In this document: positions 32,268 through 41,655 of the stretch, piece by piece
Position numbering within the stretch: position 1 is the stretch's first letter
How the letters are laid out: the number at the start of each line of letters is the position of its first letter
Source: CAYMDD01 sp964409675
Lineage (GTDB): Bacteria > Pseudomonadota > Alphaproteobacteria > Rickettsiales > SXRF01
Length of the DNA stretch: 46,001 bases
NCBI GenBank assembly: GCA_964409675.1
Contig: CAYPEF010000004.1
Coordinates: 1-46,001, forward strand
Direction of reading: 5' to 3'
Translations under genes and position numbers: made by a program
Notes under the pieces: generated by a model
Told to the model about the DNA's origin: nothing
What the model saw: the letters and a program-made list of their open reading frames with translations, nothing else
Database searches by the model: none

Positions 32268-33038
32268 ATGCTATTGATTCTCTCCCCCTCCAAAACGCAG
32301 GATTTCGAAAGCCCGCTCCCGAAACTGCCCTGTACATTGCCGGAACTTCGCAACGACTCGCTGCTGCTGGTGAAGGAGCTGAAGAAATACAGCCCGGCCA
32401 GGCTCGAATCGCTGATGGATATCAGCCCCAAGCTCGCAAGCCTGAATCATGAGCGCTTCCAGCGATTCGCACCGGAATTTACCGAAGCGAACGCCCGCCC
32501 CGCCCTGCTCGCCTTCCGCGGCGACGTCTATGACGGGCTGCAGGCCGACAGCTTCTCCAAAGCCGACATCACCTTCGCGCAATCGCACTTGCGCATCCTC
32601 TCCGGCCTTTACGGCCTTCTCCGCCCGCTCGACCTGATCCAGCCCTACCGGCTGGAGATGAAAACAAAACTGAAAACCCCGCGCAGGAAGGATTTATACG
32701 CCTTCTGGGGCAGTCGCATCACCGACCGGCTGAACGACGCGCTGGCGGCTTCCGGTAATGATACGCTGATCAACCTCGCCTCGGAGGAGTATTTCAAAGC
32801 GGTACAGCCGGAAAAACTGAAAGGCACCATCATCACTCCAGTATTCAAAGAGCATCACAAGGGCAAACTACAGGTGATCGCCCTGTTCGCCAAGCAGGCG
32901 CGGGGGATGATGGCAAACTACTGTATAAAAGAAAGAATCCGCAAACCTGACCTGTTACGGTCTTTTAACATGAATGGGTACTGTTTTGCCCCTGACCTTT
33001 CGGATGCTGCCACATGGGTATTTGCACGCCGTCAGTAA
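32268..33038 (+). CDS. yaaA: YaaA/DUF328-family peroxide-stress protein
   Basis: 256 residues. MLLILSPSKTQDFESP at the N-terminus, LSGLYGLLRPLDLIQPYRLEM in the middle and NMNGYCFAPDLSDAATWVFAR at the end are the family hallmarks (UPF0246). In E. coli YaaA limits oxidative DNA damage by lowering free iron. Cotranscribed with murJ (one-base gap). Confidence 0.95.
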   Translation: MLLILSPSKTQDFESPLPKLPCTLPELRNDSLLLVKELKKYSPARLESLMDISPKLASLNHERFQRFAPEFTEANARPALLAFRGDVYDGLQADSFSKADITFAQSHLRILSGLYGLLRPLDLIQPYRLEMKTKLKTPRRKDLYAFWGSRITDRLNDALAASGNDTLINLASEEYFKAVQPEKLKGTIITPVFKEHHKGKLQVIALFAKQARGMMANYCIKERIRKPDLLRSFNMNGYCFAPDLSDAATWVFARRQ

Positions 33039-33117
33039 AAAAACCTGCCGCCTATGGCCTAATTTAAAGTGGATTTCCGGTTAGGCGCTTACTATAGTAA
33101 CATCTTAACCATTATTA

Positions 33118-36100
33118 ATGTCAATCCGCATGCATCCTTCTACTGACGCCCCATCTTCCCCACTTCCTTTCCACACCTTATCGCCCGCAAAACTGGCGGA
33201 AACGCTTGGGAAAGCGATGCAGACGAAAAAGCTGAGCCCTGAGGAACGAATCTATGCGCGCGCCCTGCTGCTAAGCGTTGCCGGCGTTGGGGTTGGGATC
33301 ATGGCAGAAGAATCAAGCCTGCGCGGCGGCACCCAGGCTCGTAAAGCATCCCCCGCCTGGAGCATTCCACGGGTTGGCACCTATGAAGGCTCGCTGTACG
33401 ATTTGATCGATGCCGCAAAAACGCACGCGGTGGAGCGCAGCATACAGCCGCAAACTATCACCATTACTGCGCACCCCAATTTCAGCCGCTCACACAGGCT
33501 GGTTGAACTCAGCCATGACTTAAGCCGCGAGCTTGGCAAGCTGGACCGACAGGCGCAGGCGGAAATCGAGCGTACCGGCGCGCTTCCCGGCACCAATGCC
33601 GGCAAAACCATTACGGAAATTCTGGCAAGCATCAAGCGCGAACTAAAGCCGCGCACCGGTCGCAACCGCTATGAAGAATTGAAAGAAACCACGCTTGATT
33701 TTATCCCCACCCTGATGCAGGCGGCGGATGAACAGATCGACCTGTTTAAAACGCGCAAGGCTATATTGCGCGGCGGCCAGGGCGAAGCAAAAGCGACCTT
33801 TACCAGCCTGGCGCAACTGGATGCGGTAGCGGCGACCTTGCCTAAATACAATAGCTGGTTCGCCGATGGCGACGGCAAACGCACCTGCCACGTCTATGAT
33901 ATGGAAGTCGCCGTTCCGGCGGTAAAGCGGGCCACCTACGCGCATTACCAAGCCGCACTCGATGGATTTAAGAAATTGCCGAACGGCAAGCTGGGGGCCG
34001 TGGATGTAGACCGCTGGAAGCGCGAGCTCGGCAATGAAATCACGCTGCTGCATGACGTAGAGGAACGAGCGGTAAAACGCATGCAGGCATTGAATGAATT
34101 TCTTGCCGCCTCGGAAGAATATCGCAAAGCCGACCCGCAGAATGTACCGGCACAGCGTAAAGTGGATGCCGCGCGCATCAAAGCCCAGGCGGCCAGCTCC
34201 GCCTATATGGAGAAGCTGAACGAAAAGATCGACGGCCAGCCTGTGTATGATATCCTGAGGCAGGATAAAATATCCAGGCTGCGGCAGGAAATCGGCGGGG
34301 CGCTGTCAGAAGCATATTCTGGAAAAACCACGCTCGATCCACTGCATAAGGAATTAGCGGAAGATTTATATACTAAATTATCCGCTTACGGCAATTTCGC
34401 CGTGCGCATGCAGCGGCGCGAAAACGCCAAGGAATACCGCGAGGTATTTGAATATCTCATGAAAAACTGCGACTCCTTGCGCAAGGAAGTAGCGCAGCGC
34501 AGCGGACTCAGTGAAGCCGAGGTGCAAGCCACGCAGCTGGATAGCAAAACGTCGCGCCAGTCGAGCAGGTTCAGCCGCGCCGTGCGCGCCCTGGCCGAAG
34601 CAGCCATGGATGATGCCAGCTCCGTCCGTCAACTGATATATGACCATTACCGCAGCCTTGCCGGCGATCTGGAGAAAGTGCGTAAACCTGGCGATAACGG
34701 CAATACGGGTGATGAAATCAAACCGCTGGAATACCGGGAACTGCTGACACTGGACGCGCTGGGATATTTCAATATGTCGCGGCTATACCCGGAAGCGTTC
34801 CAGGGTGGCTTCGTCATTGCCGAATATGCGCAGCCCAACACCACCTTCCTGCAGGAGCATGCCGACCCGCAACATAAGCAAGATGTGGCAAATGAGGTAA
34901 AAACCCGCGCCAAGACCGATATGGAGCTGCAGGTCGCGCTGGCGCGCTCCATGTGGGAACTCTCGCCCAGCGACAAGCAGGCAGGTAGAAAAGCCGTTTC
35001 CCTTCCCCTGATCCCGCTGCATGAAGACCCGGTGGCGCTTGAACATATCCCCGCCGCGCAGGCGGCATTGCGCGAGGGACCGCTTGCGCAGTATTTGCTG
35101 GAATATATGGGCATCAGAGGAAGCGAAGAAGAAAAAGCGGCGCTCGCGGCGCAGAAAGCGGTGCAGTACGTTACGGAATCCGGTGATTCCACCGCCAACC
35201 GCGGGCGCGAGGCAAATCATACAGAAAACTGGGACAAGGTAATGAAAGCGCAGGCCAAGCCGCTGACCGCCTATCAGGATCTGCGCCGCTACGGCTTCTC
35301 CGACGCCGAGATGGAACGCGCCAGCCTGGATATCGCCCTGCTGAAAAAAACCCATATCCTGGAAGGCCCGCCAGACATGGAGGCCTGTAGCGACAACAGC
35401 AAGCGCGCCACCATCATCGGCGCCGAGTTGGCCGAGCATTCGGTGCGTGAAAAAGCGCTGACGCAAGCGAAGCTGGCCGCGTCGAAAAACGAAAGCGAGC
35501 GCATGCCTCTGGTATTCGGCGGCCAGAATTACATGCTACGCAAACCTAAATATTACGGCCAGGGCGGCGCCGTCTCCCGCGCCACCGATACACCACTCGA
35601 TACGGTACAGGCCACCTTCCAGGGAGAGCATCCCATGATGTTCGTGCCACGGTCGCTGGCACAGAAAGCCTATCACTCCCTGCTGGGGCGCCTGTACCTT
35701 ACCGGCGAAGCCGCCTCCGGGCGCGCACCGGCGGCGGAATTGCAGGCAATCGCCTCCAGCGTCAACGGCACCGGGCTGGCCGCCAATATGGGCAACCGGC
35801 TGGGCTTTCCCGGCTCCGCCATGAGCGATGACGAGCGGGCACTGATGGAGCATACGATTGCATCCCGTATCGCCTCCACGCGCGATGATGAGCGCTATAA
35901 CCGCTGGATGGAAAAATATGGCGGCCCGGCCCTTAATTACAGCGCCCGCGCCGGCAGCCGCGGTCAGGGCTTTAATGACGAGCGCGCCATCGGTGTAGCT
36001 GCCAAGGAAGGGCTGGCGGGGATATTTTCGAATATCATCGGCCTCTCGGCGCTGTTCGATTTCGGCCATATCGGCGGCGGCGGCGGCGTAATGACCGAAG

Positions 36101-36795
36101 CCAGTAAAATTGAGATGCAACGCTGGAAAAACAAGGATTATTCCATCCAGCACCGCCTGAGCGCGGCAGCGCTGATCGGCAATTTCGTAAGCCTTGACCA
36201 TGCCTGGCAACAGGGGAATATCACCTATACGCCAAGCGACGGTGTGAAAGAGCCGGTACTAACGAAAAAGGGCGTTTCCGTGCCGCTCTCCACCCTAACC
36301 AAAGCCTATAAAACACAACTCGCCGCGCTGGATGAGCAAGACAAGCCGACCCTGCGTCACCAGCAGGAATATGATGCCGGAAACGGCGTGAAATTCGACA
36401 GCGCCGATCTGGTGATGGCGCACTTAAGCGAACAATTCCTGCGCCTGGAGAAAGGCCTGCATGCGATTTATGCGGACGAGCTGGCCCCAAAAGGCGGCAA
36501 GCGCCAATTGATCGATTTGTTCAATCCCAGCCACCATGCCGATATTTTAGCCACCAAGCAGCTCTTTAACGACGTGCTAGATCAGCTAAACGCCACCAAA
36601 GCCAGCAGCAAAGCCTTAAAGGCCAAGCCAAAGGAAGAACTCACCGCCGACGAGCAGGAAGCGCTGCAGCGCCGCGAATTGCTGGAAGGAGCCTATTACC
36701 TTATCTTTGAGCGCGGCGACGGCATCTTCCCCATGTCAGTGCTGATGGAACAAACCCTGCTCGCGCAAAAACCCGGCGCGCAGAAAGCCGCCTGA
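33118..36795 (+). CDS. Highly divergent phosphoenolpyruvate carboxylase homologue (1225 aa)
   Basis: 1225 residues, larger than PEP carboxylase (about 880-1000). Motifs align in order with that enzyme: TAHPNFSRSHR at 117 (TAHPTE, catalytic His = H119), YNSWFADGDGKRT near 244 (SWMGGDRDGNP), VRMQRRENA near 429 (VRLDIRQDS; R434), IPLHEDPVALEHI near 632 (PLFET; E636), CSDNSKR near 757 (YSDSxKD; D759, K762), YYGQGGAVSR at 812-821 (FHGRGGSxGR), FQGE at 834 (TEQGE) and AGSR...ERAI at 945-958 (GSRPxKR...LRAI; R948). Changed are H579 to Y813 and R581 to Q815 (E. coli numbering from memory), residues that bind substrate. The C-terminus lacks the family's terminal NTG. It may be a pseudoenzyme or have a new activity. 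Not a fusion with a recognised extra domain; insertions at 160-230 and 330-420. No strong ribosome site. Confidence 0.7.
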   Translation: MSIRMHPSTDAPSSPLPFHTLSPAKLAETLGKAMQTKKLSPEERIYARALLLSVAGVGVGIMAEESSLRGGTQARKASPAWSIPRVGTYEGSLYDLIDAAKTHAVERSIQPQTITITAHPNFSRSHRLVELSHDLSRELGKLDRQAQAEIERTGALPGTNAGKTITEILASIKRELKPRTGRNRYEELKETTLDFIPTLMQAADEQIDLFKTRKAILRGGQGEAKATFTSLAQLDAVAATLPKYNSWFADGDGKRTCHVYDMEVAVPAVKRATYAHYQAALDGFKKLPNGKLGAVDVDRWKRELGNEITLLHDVEERAVKRMQALNEFLAASEEYRKADPQNVPAQRKVDAARIKAQAASSAYMEKLNEKIDGQPVYDILRQDKISRLRQEIGGALSEAYSGKTTLDPLHKELAEDLYTKLSAYGNFAVRMQRRENAKEYREVFEYLMKNCDSLRKEVAQRSGLSEAEVQATQLDSKTSRQSSRFSRAVRALAEAAMDDASSVRQLIYDHYRSLAGDLEKVRKPGDNGNTGDEIKPLEYRELLTLDALGYFNMSRLYPEAFQGGFVIAEYAQPNTTFLQEHADPQHKQDVANEVKTRAKTDMELQVALARSMWELSPSDKQAGRKAVSLPLIPLHEDPVALEHIPAAQAALREGPLAQYLLEYMGIRGSEEEKAALAAQKAVQYVTESGDSTANRGREANHTENWDKVMKAQAKPLTAYQDLRRYGFSDAEMERASLDIALLKKTHILEGPPDMEACSDNSKRATIIGAELAEHSVREKALTQAKLAASKNESERMPLVFGGQNYMLRKPKYYGQGGAVSRATDTPLDTVQATFQGEHPMMFVPRSLAQKAYHSLLGRLYLTGEAASGRAPAAELQAIASSVNGTGLAANMGNRLGFPGSAMSDDERALMEHTIASRIASTRDDERYNRWMEKYGGPALNYSARAGSRGQGFNDERAIGVAAKEGLAGIFSNIIGLSALFDFGHIGGGGGVMTEASKIEMQRWKNKDYSIQHRLSAAALIGNFVSLDHAWQQGNITYTPSDGVKEPVLTKKGVSVPLSTLTKAYKTQLAALDEQDKPTLRHQQEYDAGNGVKFDSADLVMAHLSEQFLRLEKGLHAIYADELAPKGGKRQLIDLFNPSHHADILATKQLFNDVLDQLNATKASSKALKAKPKEELTADEQEALQRRELLEGAYYLIFERGDGIFPMSVLMEQTLLAQKPGAQKAA

Positions 36796-36802
36796 AGCAG
36801 GT

Positions 36803-37246
36803 TTACGAAATAATACTGAAATACGCCACATACATCGCCACCACCACAATCGGGGTCACGATGCCGCGCAGCGTAAAAAACCACAGCGGTATAATGCGGT
36901 TATTGAACAGGATGCTGTCGATACCCCAGATCAGCGCGTAAAGGAACGCGAACATCAGCAATCGCAGGTACATCTCATCGATAAACATGATGCCCCAGGC
37001 AAGCATCGAGGCAAGCACGCTCTCCATCAACATGTAATTGGCGATGCGCGGGTTAGTTTTCTGGTGATGCACGGCCAGCCCCCAATGCACCCCGCCGAGG
37101 AAGGAGAAAATGATTGCGGCATAATTCAGCAGCAGATTGAGGATATGCTGCAGATCATCATACCAGCGGAATGCGATCCCCAAGCTTAAGAACACGAATG
37201 GCAGGGTACCGGTAATGGCCAGCCAGAAGGGAATTCGGTCTTTCAT
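36803..37246 (-). CDS. DUF3429-family membrane protein
   Basis: 147 residues from the ATG at 37246, with GAGG 6 bases upstream (an in-frame ATG at 37252 is too close). About five membrane helices. FSFLGGVHWGLAV near 50 and the short loops fit DUF3429 proteins, found in many proteobacteria and in mitochondrial TMEM69. Function unknown. Convergent with the PEPC-like gene, 7 bases apart. Confidence 0.85.
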   Translation of the reverse strand: MKDRIPFWLAITGTLPFVFLSLGIAFRWYDDLQHILNLLLNYAAIIFSFLGGVHWGLAVHHQKTNPRIANYMLMESVLASMLAWGIMFIDEMYLRLLMFAFLYALIWGIDSILFNNRIIPLWFFTLRGIVTPIVVVAMYVAYFSIIS

Positions 37247-37286
37247 TAACATCCTCGTCTTTACAGGCGAGGATAGGCAAAAAGTA

Positions 37287-37694
37287 TTATTTATTCTTTA
37301 ACAGGTCGCGGATTTCCTGTAGCAACTCTTCGCTTTTCGTTAAAGCGGGGGGCTTGCTCTGCTGCGCCAGGTGAAAGCGGTTCATCTGCTTCACCAACAT
37401 GAAAACCGCGAAGGAAACAATAATGAATCTCACTACCTCATTGATAAACTTGCCATAATTAATGGTAGCAGCTCCGGCGGCCTGCGCCTGCTGCAACGTG
37501 TCGTAATGCTCTTTGGAGAGGTTGATGAAGAAATTGCTGAAATCGATCCCGCCGATAATTTTCCCGATCGGCGGCATGATGATGTCATTCACCAGCGAAT
37601 TCACAATCGCCGTAAACGCCGCCCCGATAATAATACCGACCGCCAGGTCCACCACATTCCCACGCGAGATGAATGCCTTGAATTCCTTAAACAT
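37287..37694 (-). CDS. mscL: Large-conductance mechanosensitive channel MscL
   Basis: 135 residues from the ATG at 37694 with GGAGG upstream. FKEFKAFISRGNVVDLAVGIIIGAAFTAIVNSLVNDIIMPP is classic MscL first helix; the second helix is VVRFIIVSFAVFMLVKQMN and the C-terminal bundle is SEELLQEIRDLL. It opens under membrane tension to release solutes in osmotic downshock. Confidence 0.97.
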   Translation of the reverse strand: MFKEFKAFISRGNVVDLAVGIIIGAAFTAIVNSLVNDIIMPPIGKIIGGIDFSNFFINLSKEHYDTLQQAQAAGAATINYGKFINEVVRFIIVSFAVFMLVKQMNRFHLAQQSKPPALTKSEELLQEIRDLLKNK

Positions 37695-37774
37695 ACAGCC
37701 TCCTATATACTCCCTCTCCCGTGCAGGGGAAGGGATAAGCACCTGCACCCCATAACAAATTTCGGACGAACACT

Positions 37775-39754
37775 CTACATAAAACTATACGGATCGATAT
37801 CGATCTTAATCCGCAAGGAAGACGGGTGCTTCATCCCCGCCATCCATTCCCCGAGCAGCTTCTGGATATGCAAGCTGCGCTCGGCCTTCACCAAAATACG
37901 GTAGCGGTGCCTGCCGCGCAGCAGAGAAAGCGGCGCCGGCGCGGGACCAAGCACTTCCAGCCCGGTGATGCGCGGGGCGGAGAGCACCATGTCGCGCGCA
38001 TGCGCCATCGCCTGCTCCTCATGCTCGCCCTCGATGATGATCGCCACCAGCCGGGTAAAGGGCGGCATATGGCTGAGTTTGCGCGCCTCCAGCTCCTGCT
38101 CCATGAACGCATCGCGGTCGCCGGAGAGCAGCGCCTGCATCACCGGATGGGTAGGCAGGAAGGTCTGAATCATCACCACCCCCGGCGCGCTTTTCTCACG
38201 CCCCGCCCTTCCTGAGAGCTGGTGCAAAAGCTGATAGGTGCGCTCCGATGAGCGCAAATCCCCGCCGGTGAGCCCTAAATCCGCATCCACAATGCCGACC
38301 AGCGTCAGATTGGCGAAATGGTGCCCCTTCGCCACGATCTGCGTGCCGATCATGATATCCGTCTTCCCTTCCTCCATCGCCGCGATGCGCTCCTGCAGTG
38401 CGTCGAAACTCTCAATCGCATCGCTGGTCAGCACCGAAAGCTCCGCCTCCGGCAGAAACGCCTTCACCTCCTCCGCCACCCGCTCTACGCCCGGCCCGCA
38501 CGGGTGAAACGTGCCTTCCTTGGCGCATTCAGGGCAATGATGCGGAATCGGCGTAATGGCTCCGCAATGGTGGCATTGCAGGCGTGGATTGCTGCGGTGC
38601 AGCACAAGCCAGGCGGTGCAGTGCGGGCACTGGAACCGGTAGCCACAGGCGCGGCAAAGCAGCAGCGGCGCATAGCCGCGCCGGTTTAAAAACAGCATCG
38701 ACTGCTGCCCACGCCCCAGATTCTCCGCCAGCGCCTCGCGCAAAGGCGCGGAAATAAACGCCCCCTTATCCAACTGCACCTTGCGCATATCAATGGCTTT
38801 TGCCTCGGCAAATGTCGCCCCGGCATGACGTTCGCGCAGCTCCACGTGGTGATACTTGCCCTTCGCCGCGTTCCACAGCGTCTCCACCGACGGCGTAGCG
38901 GATACCAGAATCACCGGAATCTTCTCCATGCTCGCCCGTGCCACCGCCATGTCGCGCGCATGGTAGATCACCCCGTCCTCCTGCTTGTAGGAGGCGTCAT
39001 GCTCCTCATCCGCCACAATCGCGCGCAAATCCCGGAACGGCAGGAACAGCGCCGAGCGCGCGCCCACCACCACCTTCGCCTCGCCCTGCACAATCGCGCG
39101 CCATGTGTGCTTGCGCTGTCCTGCGGGAAGCCCGGAATGCCACACGTGCGGCTTGCAGCCGAAGCGCTTGGCAAACCGCTCCAGCCATTGCACCGAGAGC
39201 GCGATTTCCGGCAGCATCACCAGCACCTGCCCGCCCTCCTTCATCGCATCGGCCAGCGCGTCGAAATAGACTTCTGTCTTGCCGGAGCCGGTCACGCCAT
39301 CCAGCAGTGTCACCGAGAATCCCGCCCCGTTGCCTGCTTTCAGCCGCTCCGCCGCCTCCATCTGCACTGGTGAAAGCTTTACCTCCGGCAGAGCGGACGG
39401 CAGTTCAATCTTCGGTGCCCGCTCACGCTTGCCGGGCGCTTTCAAAGCCTCCGCCACCGGAAGGCTCATCTTGATTACCCCGCCCACGGGCGAAAGCGTG
39501 TACCACGCTACCCAGTCGATAAACTGGCGCATTTCCTCGCGCATCGGCGGCAGGTGGGAGTAATGCTCGATCAGCGGTTTGATCTTGGCGGCGTCCACCC
39601 CGCCCTTCCCCGCCCCCCAGACAATCCCCCGCATCTCTTTTCCGCCAAAGGGAGCCAGCACGTAATCGCCCGGCTGTAATTGCATCTCCTCAGGAACCCG
39701 GTAATCAAACCCGCGTGGCAAGGCGTTAGGCAACGTAATTTCCACAATTTTCAT
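37775..39754 (-). CDS. priA: Primosomal helicase PriA
   Basis: 659 residues from the ATG at 39754 (MKIVEITLPNALPRGFDYRV); an ATG at 39763 is possible. Walker A GVTGSGKTEVY, DEEH box VADEEHDASYK, zinc ligands CRACGYRFQCPHC and CHHCG...CPEC, then helicase motifs (QSMLFLNRRGYAP, IGTQIVAKGHHF, QLSGRAGR). It restarts collapsed replication forks. Transcribed leftwards; divergent from the Flp pilin gene. Confidence 0.97.
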   Translation of the reverse strand: MKIVEITLPNALPRGFDYRVPEEMQLQPGDYVLAPFGGKEMRGIVWGAGKGGVDAAKIKPLIEHYSHLPPMREEMRQFIDWVAWYTLSPVGGVIKMSLPVAEALKAPGKRERAPKIELPSALPEVKLSPVQMEAAERLKAGNGAGFSVTLLDGVTGSGKTEVYFDALADAMKEGGQVLVMLPEIALSVQWLERFAKRFGCKPHVWHSGLPAGQRKHTWRAIVQGEAKVVVGARSALFLPFRDLRAIVADEEHDASYKQEDGVIYHARDMAVARASMEKIPVILVSATPSVETLWNAAKGKYHHVELRERHAGATFAEAKAIDMRKVQLDKGAFISAPLREALAENLGRGQQSMLFLNRRGYAPLLLCRACGYRFQCPHCTAWLVLHRSNPRLQCHHCGAITPIPHHCPECAKEGTFHPCGPGVERVAEEVKAFLPEAELSVLTSDAIESFDALQERIAAMEEGKTDIMIGTQIVAKGHHFANLTLVGIVDADLGLTGGDLRSSERTYQLLHQLSGRAGREKSAPGVVMIQTFLPTHPVMQALLSGDRDAFMEQELEARKLSHMPPFTRLVAIIIEGEHEEQAMAHARDMVLSAPRITGLEVLGPAPAPLSLLRGRHRYRILVKAERSLHIQKLLGEWMAGMKHPSSLRIKIDIDPYSFM

Positions 39755-39885
39755 AATAAACATGCTCTGTCAGGCATAGGAGATTCCATAACAATTTGAA
39801 TGAGAAACACTTGAAGAACAATCGAAATATACAAATACAGCTTTGGTGCTGCATATTATGTAAGCACCGGTACAGCCCGGCTTAA

Positions 39886-39900
39886 TTAACAATGAATTAA
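39886..39900 (+). promoter_or_regulatory. CtrA-like box upstream of the Flp pilin
   Basis: TTAACAATGAATTAA matches the CtrA consensus TTAA-N7-TTAA exactly, 48 bases before the pilin ATG. A second near-match with 6-base spacing (TTAACTAGGGTTAA) lies at 39917-39930. In Caulobacter, pilA is CtrA-controlled. The site sits in an AT-rich region, so chance is possible. Confidence 0.5.
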
Positions 39901-39947
39901 TTAATTCGCCTTATGATTAACTAGGGTTAACAGCTTTTGAAGTTGCC

Positions 39948-40160
39948 ATGCATTTACGCAGCTTTTTCAAGAATCAAAATGGCGCATCTTCCGTCGAATA
40001 TAGCCTGATTATCGCCCTGATCGTAAACTGCATCATCATGTCCGTTATCAGCCTTGGCATTTTTCTAAACCAGGCTTTTCATGGGTTGGATGGCGCTTTC
40101 CATGGCGGCCCCGGCGACGATGGCAAGGCTAATGCTTCGCCCAGCCCCATGCCTCGCTAA
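39948..40160 (+). CDS. Flp-type IVb pilin, solitary
   Basis: 70 residues. NQNGASSVEYSLIIALIVN is the Flp prepilin signature: a cleavage site before the conserved Glu-Tyr and a hydrophobic N-terminal helix (about 18-40). The C-terminal part is Gly/Pro-rich and low-complexity. No prepilin peptidase or tad genes in the window, so the pilin would depend on a locus elsewhere. Confidence 0.85.
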   Translation: MHLRSFFKNQNGASSVEYSLIIALIVNCIIMSVISLGIFLNQAFHGLDGAFHGGPGDDGKANASPSPMPR

Positions 40161-40242
40161 TTAAACTGCGCGAGAGACTTGCCAAGCTGCCGGTTTGTTT
40201 AGTATCGTGGCCGCCTGTTTTAACCCGACCAGAGCCTAAGTC

Positions 40243-40899
40243 ATGAAATTCTTTATCGACACCGCCGAAATCAAGGACATCATCGAGCTGAACGAAACCG
40301 GCATGGTGGACGGCGTCACCACCAACCCCACCCTGATCGCCCGCTCGGGTCGCAACTTCCTGGAGGTGATGAAGGATATCTGCGCCGTCGTCTCCGGTCC
40401 GGTCAGCGCTGAAGTGGCCGCCACCGATTATGAGGGCATGGTGCGCGAAGGCGAGAAGCTCGCCCGCATCGCCGACAATATCGCCATCAAAGTGCCGCTC
40501 ACCTGGGATGGCCTCAAGGCCTGCCGCTATTTCGCCTCGCGCAGCATCATGGTGAACGTCACGCTCTGCTTCTCGGCGGCGCAGGCGCTGCTGGCAGCCA
40601 AGGCAGGCGCCACCTTCATCTCCCCCTTCGTCGGCCGCTTCGACGATATCGGCACCGACGGCATGACGCTGATTGCCGATATCTGCGCCATTTACAAGCA
40701 ATACGAAACGATTAGCACCGAAGTACTGGTGGCTTCCGTGCGCAGCCCGCTGCACGTGGTGCAGGCCGGAAAATTAGGTGCGCATGTGGCCACCCTGCCG
40801 CCCCCGGTCCTCAAATCCCTCATCAATCACCCGCTGACCGACAAGGGCTTGGCAGCCTTCTTAAGCGACTGGCAGAAAACCGGCCAGGTGATCGCTTAA
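40243..40899 (+). CDS. fsa: Transaldolase-like fructose-6-phosphate aldolase
   Basis: 218 residues. FIDTAEI at the start, GVTTNPTLIARSG, Schiff-base K83 in NIAIKVPLT, and FVGRFDDIG identify the small transaldolase/FSA family (TalC-like, not classical TalB). Either F6P aldolase or transaldolase activity is possible. priA-fsa-DUF484-xerC is a conserved alphaproteobacterial order. Confidence 0.93.
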   Translation: MKFFIDTAEIKDIIELNETGMVDGVTTNPTLIARSGRNFLEVMKDICAVVSGPVSAEVAATDYEGMVREGEKLARIADNIAIKVPLTWDGLKACRYFASRSIMVNVTLCFSAAQALLAAKAGATFISPFVGRFDDIGTDGMTLIADICAIYKQYETISTEVLVASVRSPLHVVQAGKLGAHVATLPPPVLKSLINHPLTDKGLAAFLSDWQKTGQVIA

Positions 40900-40908
40900 A
40901 GGAATTCC

Positions 40909-41655
40909 ATGAATGAAAAAACCAGCCGTGCCAAACTGCCCGGCCTCACTGACATTCAAGTCCTTGAGTACCTGCGCGCGCACCCGCAGTTCCTGACCAA
41001 GCATCCCGAGCTGCTGGAAGTCCTCTCCCCGCCCGAGCGGGACTTGGGCGAAAGCGTGGTCGATTTCCAGCAATTCCAGCTGAAGAACCTGCAAAGCAAC
41101 ACCAAAAGCTTAAAGGAAAAATACGCCGGCCTCGTGGATTTCTGCCGCGACAACCTCTCCGTGCAGGGCCAGGTGCATGCCGCCGTGCTGCGCCTGGTGC
41201 GCGTGCGCAGCCTGGAGCAATTACTGGAAGTGCTGACGCTCGATTTACTGAGCCTCTTTGACCTCGACGTCGTGCGCCTCGCCGTGGAATCGGACGCCGC
41301 CGGAGCGGTGGATTCCTATTACAGCGAGGATAATTTCTCCGGTATCGTCTTCATCGAACCGGGCACGGTGGATGCGGCGCTGAATGGCCGGCATGCGCTT
41401 CTGATTGCCGATACATCCGAGCATCAGTTCCCCGGCTTCGAGCGCGTCTTCGCCGATTGCGAAAGCCTGATCGAATCCTGCGCCGTCCTGCGCCTGACGC
41501 TGGAAGACGTGCCCCGCAACGTGCTGCTCGCCTTCGGCGTGCGCTACAAGGATCGCTACCACCCCGGCCAGGGCATCGATTTGCTCGCCTTCCTTGCCGA
41601 CGTGGTAGCGCACCAGCTGGATACCTACCTGAAAGACATGGATGAACCGGCATGA
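40909..41655 (+). CDS. DUF484-family protein upstream of xerC
   Basis: 248 residues. LRAHPQFLTKHPELLEVLSPP at the N-terminus and a C-terminal GAF-like region (about 90-240) fit DUF484. It is commonly just before xerC. The function of the family is not established. Stop overlaps xerC start (ATGA). Confidence 0.92.
   Translation: MNEKTSRAKLPGLTDIQVLEYLRAHPQFLTKHPELLEVLSPPERDLGESVVDFQQFQLKNLQSNTKSLKEKYAGLVDFCRDNLSVQGQVHAAVLRLVRVRSLEQLLEVLTLDLLSLFDLDVVRLAVESDAAGAVDSYYSEDNFSGIVFIEPGTVDAALNGRHALLIADTSEHQFPGFERVFADCESLIESCAVLRLTLEDVPRNVLLAFGVRYKDRYHPGQGIDLLAFLADVVAHQLDTYLKDMDEPA

Noticed and set aside
31658..32431. 257-residue antisense ORF over murJ and yaaA
   Set aside because: Both sense genes are clear full-length families; the antisense frame has shadow composition.
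33105..33118. CtrA box ahead of the PEPC-like gene
   Set aside because: The TTAA pair here is spaced by 6, not 7, and overlaps the start codon.
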